Assembly: GCF_014529945.1 (NCBI RefSeq) | Contig: NZ_JACVFB010000002.1 | Span: forward strand, 1,302,001-1,366,000 | DNA length: 64,000 nucleotides | DNA from: Chitinophaga varians | GTDB taxonomy: Bacteria; Bacteroidota; Bacteroidia; Chitinophagales; Chitinophagaceae | Reading direction: 5' to 3' | Shown: piece after piece, positions 60,388-64,000 of the stretch | Layout of the letters: each line of letters opens with the position of its first letter | Position numbering within the stretch: position 1 is the stretch's first letter | Made by a program: the position numbers and the translations under genes | The notes under the pieces: model-generated | Told to the model about the DNA's origin: nothing | The model's database searches: none | What the model saw: only the letters and a program-made list of their open reading frames with translations

Positions 60388-60765
60388 ATGAAAAAGAAAA
60401 CCCAACTTCTGTTAGCGGGAGTTATCCTGCTGGCAGCCTGTAAAAATGAACAGGCTCCGGCACCGGTAATCCCGAATGAGGGCCTCGACTGTCAAAAAGC
60501 CCGTATTGTTACCACTTACGCGTATCAGGCCATACAGGTCAACTGCACCTCCCGCGGATGCCACACCGGCGCTATTCCCCGGGGCCGTGCGGATTTCTCT
60601 ACCCCGGACAACCTGAAGGCCTACATTACAGCGTCCCGGGCAGTTTTTACCCAGCGTGTCACCAGCGCCCAGGCGGATATGCCACCATCAAGGTTTCCGG
60701 CATTGTCCAAAGGTATGAAAGACTCCCTAGCCTGCTGGATAGAAAAAGGTATGCCTGATCAGTAA
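60388..60765 (+). CDS. Small cytochrome-c-like lipoprotein with CX4CH motif
   Basis: The protein has 125 residues. The lipobox LLAACKN gives Cys 18. C53-T-S-R-G-C58-H59 is a CX4CH variant of the haem-c motif, and M98 in QADMPPSRFP fits a distal Met ligand; two extra Cys residues are at 35 and 116. I infer a periplasm-facing monohaem protein or a relative that has lost haem. YceI and DUF5777 genes follow at 17- and 28-base gaps, a gene set that also occurs together in other Bacteroidota as far as I know. Confidence 0.75.
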   Translation: MKKKTQLLLAGVILLAACKNEQAPAPVIPNEGLDCQKARIVTTYAYQAIQVNCTSRGCHTGAIPRGRADFSTPDNLKAYITASRAVFTQRVTSAQADMPPSRFPALSKGMKDSLACWIEKGMPDQ

Positions 60766-60782
60766 ACCCAAATCTTTTGCTC

Positions 60783-61334
60783 ATGAAAAACCTGTTCCTT
60801 CTTTTCTCTTTGGTGATGATCACCAGTGCGGTATCAGCGCAGGACGTTTTCTCCTGCAGGAATACCCGGTTCTCTTTCTTCTCATCAGCACCGCTGGAAG
60901 ATATAGAGGCTAAAACAGACAAAGGCGTGTCTGCTATCAATGTAAAAACAGGCGCCATTTATTTTAAAGTGCCGATCGCTTCTTTCCAGTTCCGGAAAAA
61001 GCTGATGCAGGACCATTTCAACCAAAATTATCTGGAGAGCGACAAATTTCCATTTGCTGAATTCAAAGGGAAAGTGGTGGAAAACGCAGACCTCAGCCGC
61101 AACGGTACCTACGAGGTAATCGTGGAAGGTACACTGAACCTGCACGGGGTGGACAAAGCCTACCGCGAAAAAGGCACCATCACCGTGAAAGACGGTAACA
61201 TCACTGCCGGTTCTACTTTCAATATCCGCGTGGCAGATCATCGTATCGATGTGCCCTCCATGGTGGTGAAAAACGTGGCAGAAGTAGTGGCGGTAACTGT
61301 TAACGCTGTGTATACCGCAGCCGTAAACCGCTAA
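60783..61334 (+). CDS. YceI-family periplasmic protein
   Basis: The start at 60783 gives 183 residues with a signal peptide (MKNLFLLFSLVMITSAVSAQ). The YceI lipocalin-like barrel is seen in NTRFSFFSSAPLEDIEAKTD, IYFKVPIASFQFRKKLMQDH and NLHGVDKAYREKGTITVKDG. Members bind long isoprenoid chains. An in-frame TTG at 60777 is less likely. It is part of the cluster 60388-62621. Confidence 0.93.
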   Translation: MKNLFLLFSLVMITSAVSAQDVFSCRNTRFSFFSSAPLEDIEAKTDKGVSAINVKTGAIYFKVPIASFQFRKKLMQDHFNQNYLESDKFPFAEFKGKVVENADLSRNGTYEVIVEGTLNLHGVDKAYREKGTITVKDGNITAGSTFNIRVADHRIDVPSMVVKNVAEVVAVTVNAVYTAAVNR

Positions 61335-61362
61335 TCCTTGTAATCATTATTTAAACATACCC

Positions 61363-62307
61363 ATGAAAATTATTGCATTTCTGTTGCTGTGTACGAGCAT
61401 CAGCGTATATGGTCAGGCCCGGCAGGACCTGAGCCATCTCTTCGATTCTACCGGTCCCGCACATCCGAAAGTGTTATACACCTACAAAGGCACCCGCATT
61501 ATTATGGGGCATTCAACGGACATGTTGCGTAAACATGAGCTGGACTTCCGGGTGGACCACCGCTTCGGCGACCTGGCCGGTGAATTTGGCGGCGCCAAAA
61601 CATTTTATGGTATCGATAATTCCACCGATATCCGTATCGGACTGGAATATGGTATCTCCGACCGGCTGATGGCGGGCTTAGGTCGCTCCAAAGGTTCGGG
61701 AGAACAGCACCAGCTGATTGACCTGCTGGTGAAATATAAGCTGGTAGAGCAAACACAGGATAGTCACGTGCCGGTGTCTGTCGCTCTGCTGGGTACCGCG
61801 GTCATGTCCTGTATGACATCGGAAGAAGACCCGCATAAGGCCGCCTGGTTTGGCGATGGGTCTGACAGGATGAGTTATGTGGCGCAGGGCATTGTATCCC
61901 GTAAGTTCGGCGACAAGCTGGCGTTTTCACTGTCCCCTACCTATGTGCACCGTAACCGCGTAGGGTATATGGACATGAACAATCTCTTTGCCCTCGGTGT
62001 AGGCGGCCGGTTGAAAGTGTCCAAACGGATCGGCATTGTGGCGGAGTACTTCTACCCGTTCCGCTCGCAGGCCAGCCGTGACTATTACAAATCACAGGGC
62101 ATCACTTTCTATAACCCGCTGGGGGTGGGACTGGAAATAGAAACAGGGGGCCACGTGTTCCACATCAACTTTACCAACTCCTCCGCTATCCAGGAAACAC
62201 AGTTTATTCCTGAAACCACCACATCGTGGTTGCAGGGACAGTTCCGCTGGGGTTTCAATATTTCCCGTAGATTTACGTTATTCGGGAAAAAGGATTGGAA
62301 AAAATAA
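61363..62307 (+). CDS. DUF5777-family beta-barrel protein
   Basis: The protein has 314 residues with a signal peptide (MKIIAFLLLCTSISVYGQAR). The body is barrel-like: GTRIIMGHSTDMLRKHELDF near the start, NSTDIRIGLEYGISDRLMAG, and the closing strand GQFRWGFNISRRFTLFGKK. It matches the DUF5777 family that occurs beside cytochrome-like and YceI genes. Function unknown. Its stop codon overlaps the next gene by 13 bases. Confidence 0.85.
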   Translation: MKIIAFLLLCTSISVYGQARQDLSHLFDSTGPAHPKVLYTYKGTRIIMGHSTDMLRKHELDFRVDHRFGDLAGEFGGAKTFYGIDNSTDIRIGLEYGISDRLMAGLGRSKGSGEQHQLIDLLVKYKLVEQTQDSHVPVSVALLGTAVMSCMTSEEDPHKAAWFGDGSDRMSYVAQGIVSRKFGDKLAFSLSPTYVHRNRVGYMDMNNLFALGVGGRLKVSKRIGIVAEYFYPFRSQASRDYYKSQGITFYNPLGVGLEIETGGHVFHINFTNSSAIQETQFIPETTTSWLQGQFRWGFNISRRFTLFGKKDWKK

Positions 62308-62621
62308 AATGCCGTATACAAGTTGATTCCGGACTGGCCCGCATTGCCGCCAAAGTGATGCGGGTAAAAGCAGTGGCCATGGTACTGGGGCGCACCATAC
62401 ACCTATATGGGGCGTCCCGGTTGGAGTTTCTGGCCGATATAGCCTGGGTCAGGCACGAAGCCTGCCATGTGAGGCAGTACCGGCAGTATGGCATGATAGG
62501 TTTCCTGGCCCGGTATCTGTATCAATCTGCCCGGTGGGGATATTATCATAATCCGCTGGAAGTGGCCGCCAGAAAGGCAGAAGCTGACCCGGGCATGCTG
62601 GAGGGAATAGAAATTATTTAA
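62295..62621 (+). CDS. Small HEXXH-motif (DUF4157-like) protein
   Basis: The protein has 108 residues and carries H54-E-A-C-H58 in AWVRHEACHVRQYRQYGMIG, a zinc-metalloprotease signature. Start is TTG at 62295; the next in-frame ATG (62358) would remove a conserved-looking N-terminal strand (KCRIQVDSGLARIAAK). It overlaps the DUF5777 gene by 13 bases, so translational coupling is likely. Such short DUF4157-like proteins may be peptidases or inactive relatives; no third Glu ligand can be assigned with certainty. Confidence 0.75.
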   Translation: MEKIKCRIQVDSGLARIAAKVMRVKAVAMVLGRTIHLYGASRLEFLADIAWVRHEACHVRQYRQYGMIGFLARYLYQSARWGYYHNPLEVAARKAEADPGMLEGIEII

Positions 62622-62704
62622 AAAATCGTTAAAGTGTTGCGGAAAACATAATTTTTATACCCACTGGCTTTATTTTTCTTATTTTTACGTCAAAGGTTGA
62701 TTTT

Positions 62705-63091
62705 ATGGTTAAGAAGGTAACAGAGGGAATCACTATCAGCGTGGAAACATTCTACCAGCCGGATTATTCTAATCCTATTGGAAGCGAATTCATGTTTGCT
62801 TACCGCATCACCATTGAAAACAACAATACTTTCCCCATCAAATTACTGCGTCGCCACTGGTACATCATCGATTCCAACGGTACCCACCGCGAAGTGGAGG
62901 GTGAAGGAGTTGTAGGCGTACAGCCACTATTGGCCCCCGGTGAGACTTATCAATATGTCTCGGGATCCAATCTCCGCACTGAAATAGGAAAGATGTACGG
63001 TACCTACCAAATGGAAAACCAACTGGATAAGAAAATCTTTGAAGTAAGGATTCCTGAATTCCAGATGGTTGTTCCCTTTAAGCTCAACTAA
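62705..63091 (+). CDS. apaG: ApaG-domain protein
   Basis: The protein has 128 residues with the ApaG fibronectin-like fold: VTEGITISVETFYQPDYSNP, MFAYRITIENNNTFPIKLLR, HWYIIDSNGTHREVEGEGVV and QPLLAPGETYQYVSGSNL. ApaG is linked to Co2+ resistance and Mg2+ efflux in enterobacteria, while its precise activity is unclear. It is monocistronic and ends 3 bases from the convergent gldB. Confidence 0.95.
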   Translation: MVKKVTEGITISVETFYQPDYSNPIGSEFMFAYRITIENNNTFPIKLLRRHWYIIDSNGTHREVEGEGVVGVQPLLAPGETYQYVSGSNLRTEIGKMYGTYQMENQLDKKIFEVRIPEFQMVVPFKLN

Positions 63092-63094
63092 TCT

Positions 63095-64000
63095 TTACGG
63101 TCTGTACTTAGACGCCTTGAATATTTCCAGTAGATTTTTCGACTCCATCAATTGCTGAACGCTGACGTCAGCATGTTTTTCCATGTATTTGTTCACGATC
63201 TCGTAGCCCACGAAGTATCCGATTTTTCCGGGAGATCCTTCAGGCATGCCCTGGGTGGCCGGTGCATCGTTCATGAAAAGATTGATCTGTTGCCAGTCTG
63301 TTGTGTATAACAGGTTGTTCTGTACAAAAAACTGCCAGACCAGCTTTTCATTATCACGACACCACTGCAGCTGCTCCTTCGTATAGCCGAAACGGATAGA
63401 GTCGGGCGTATTGGGAAGGACTTTGGAGAGGAAATACTGTTGTTTGCCGGCCTCGATCATCTGCTCCAGCAGGCCGCCACCATTGCGGGGCGCCGGATAC
63501 AACTGCTGTTGCAGCACCTGCATACAGTTGGTTGTGATATATTCCGGTGCAAAACGGCGGATCATATAGTCGGGATAGTCCGGTATCTGGGCGTAAGGGG
63601 CAAAATCGGCTCCCATGTACATGTCCAGGCCTATCCCCAGAATGGAGTCGATCGTAATGGCACCATAATTGGCAATACCGGAGGTGAAAGTAACTACTTT
63701 GGGGGGATGAAAAGCAGGGATGTAGTATTTCGTATAGCGAAAAGCCTCTTCCAGCTGTTTTTGCAGCGTGCCGCCGCCGGCATATTTTTGAGACACGGCG
63801 GTCTCCAGTTGCCGGAAATCGCGGTTGGTCAGGAAAAGCCGCAGCTGACGCTGTACCTCCTGGCTGCTGTCGGTATAAGCGCCGAAGTTCATGATCTCTG
63901 AGATGTAGATGGGCATGAAAAGCGGATAAGCCTGGTGCAGTCGGGACATGCCCGGTTGAATATCGTTGGTGTCGATCGTAAACAGCGCCGAATCGAACCG
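63095..64000 (-). CDS. gldB: Gliding-motility lipoprotein GldB, 5' part cut off
   Basis: The frame stays open to the window edge, so the N-terminal lipoprotein signal is outside. The visible 301 residues begin RFDSALFTIDTNDIQPGMSR, the GldB start region, and continue YPLFMPIYISEIMNFG, KVVTFTSGIANYGAITIDSI, LGIGLDMYMGADFAPYAQIP and GKIGYFVGYEIVNKYMEKH. An internal Met (63949) is not the true start. GldB is needed for gliding in Flavobacterium. gldF/gldG lie 10 kb away rather than adjacent. It is convergent with apaG with a 3-base gap. Confidence 0.92.
   Translation of the reverse strand, partial: RFDSALFTIDTNDIQPGMSRLHQAYPLFMPIYISEIMNFGAYTDSSQEVQRQLRLFLTNRDFRQLETAVSQKYAGGGTLQKQLEEAFRYTKYYIPAFHPPKVVTFTSGIANYGAITIDSILGIGLDMYMGADFAPYAQIPDYPDYMIRRFAPEYITTNCMQVLQQQLYPAPRNGGGLLEQMIEAGKQQYFLSKVLPNTPDSIRFGYTKEQLQWCRDNEKLVWQFFVQNNLLYTTDWQQINLFMNDAPATQGMPEGSPGKIGYFVGYEIVNKYMEKHADVSVQQLMESKNLLEIFKASKYRP

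Noticed and set aside
1-64000. CRISPR array, insertion sequence with transposase, rRNA operon
   Set aside because: No spaced direct-repeat array, no transposase or integrase frame and no rRNA-like sequence were found.

Overview
The window looks like chromosomal DNA from a member of the Bacteroidota, most likely a Chitinophaga-like member of the Chitinophagaceae. The reasons are a SusC/SusD pair whose SusC carries an STN domain, a FecR anti-sigma factor and an ECF sigma factor, gliding-motility genes gldF, gldG and gldB, a fused MurF/alanine racemase, TAnnTTTG promoter elements, weak Shine-Dalgarno sequences and moderate GC. The species is inferred from gene content; no rRNA gene is present.

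Layout. 0-5 kb: regulators (a Crp/Fnr protein cut by the window edge, a LuxR-type and an AraC-type protein), an orphan Hcp-like TssD, an SRPBCC protein and a flavin monooxygenase. 5-10 kb: a membrane-anchored SRPBCC-like protein, then a sodium/solute symporter, myo-inositol oxygenase and a divergent LacI regulator with an 18-bp perfect palindrome between regulator and enzyme; this reads as an inositol uptake and oxidation module. 11-19.3 kb: a nutrient-uptake locus in the order FecR, SusC, SusD, periplasmic thioredoxin-like protein and, unusually, the ECF sigma gene last. 19.4-24.2 kb: a TMEM175-type channel, an AraC/ester-cyclase pair, a Qnr-like pentapeptide-repeat protein and a large unknown secreted protein. 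24.4-27.7 kb: accessory-looking genes, including a beta-helix protein apparently inserted into the middle of a PKD domain and a collagen-like lipoprotein. 27.8-36.3 kb: tRNA-Ser(GGA), aquaporin, asparaginase, TatD, a polysaccharide deacetylase, gltX and glnS facing each other across a strong terminator, and a free-standing B12-binding domain. 36.4-42.6 kb: two beta-barrel proteins, an S41 peptidase lipoprotein, enoyl-CoA hydratase, fumarase and a D-2-hydroxyacid dehydrogenase. 42.7-64 kb: two TonB-dependent receptors, lspA, MurF-Alr, a TerC-like protein, gldG/gldF, cysteine desulfurase, methylmalonyl-CoA epimerase, murF, a cytochrome-like lipoprotein/YceI/DUF5777/HEXXH cluster, apaG and a partial gldB.

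The window is mostly housekeeping and nutrient-acquisition genes with small accessory insertions. There is no CRISPR array, no transposase, no integrase and no recognisable defence island. The most unusual items are the PKD domain apparently split by a beta-helix (24480-26432), two long imperfect inverted-repeat elements of the same family (2011-2172 and 50407-50611), a composite repeat with a nested terminator (42561-42726), and an AT-rich 0.66-kb region with a terminator but no recognised gene (54868-55525).
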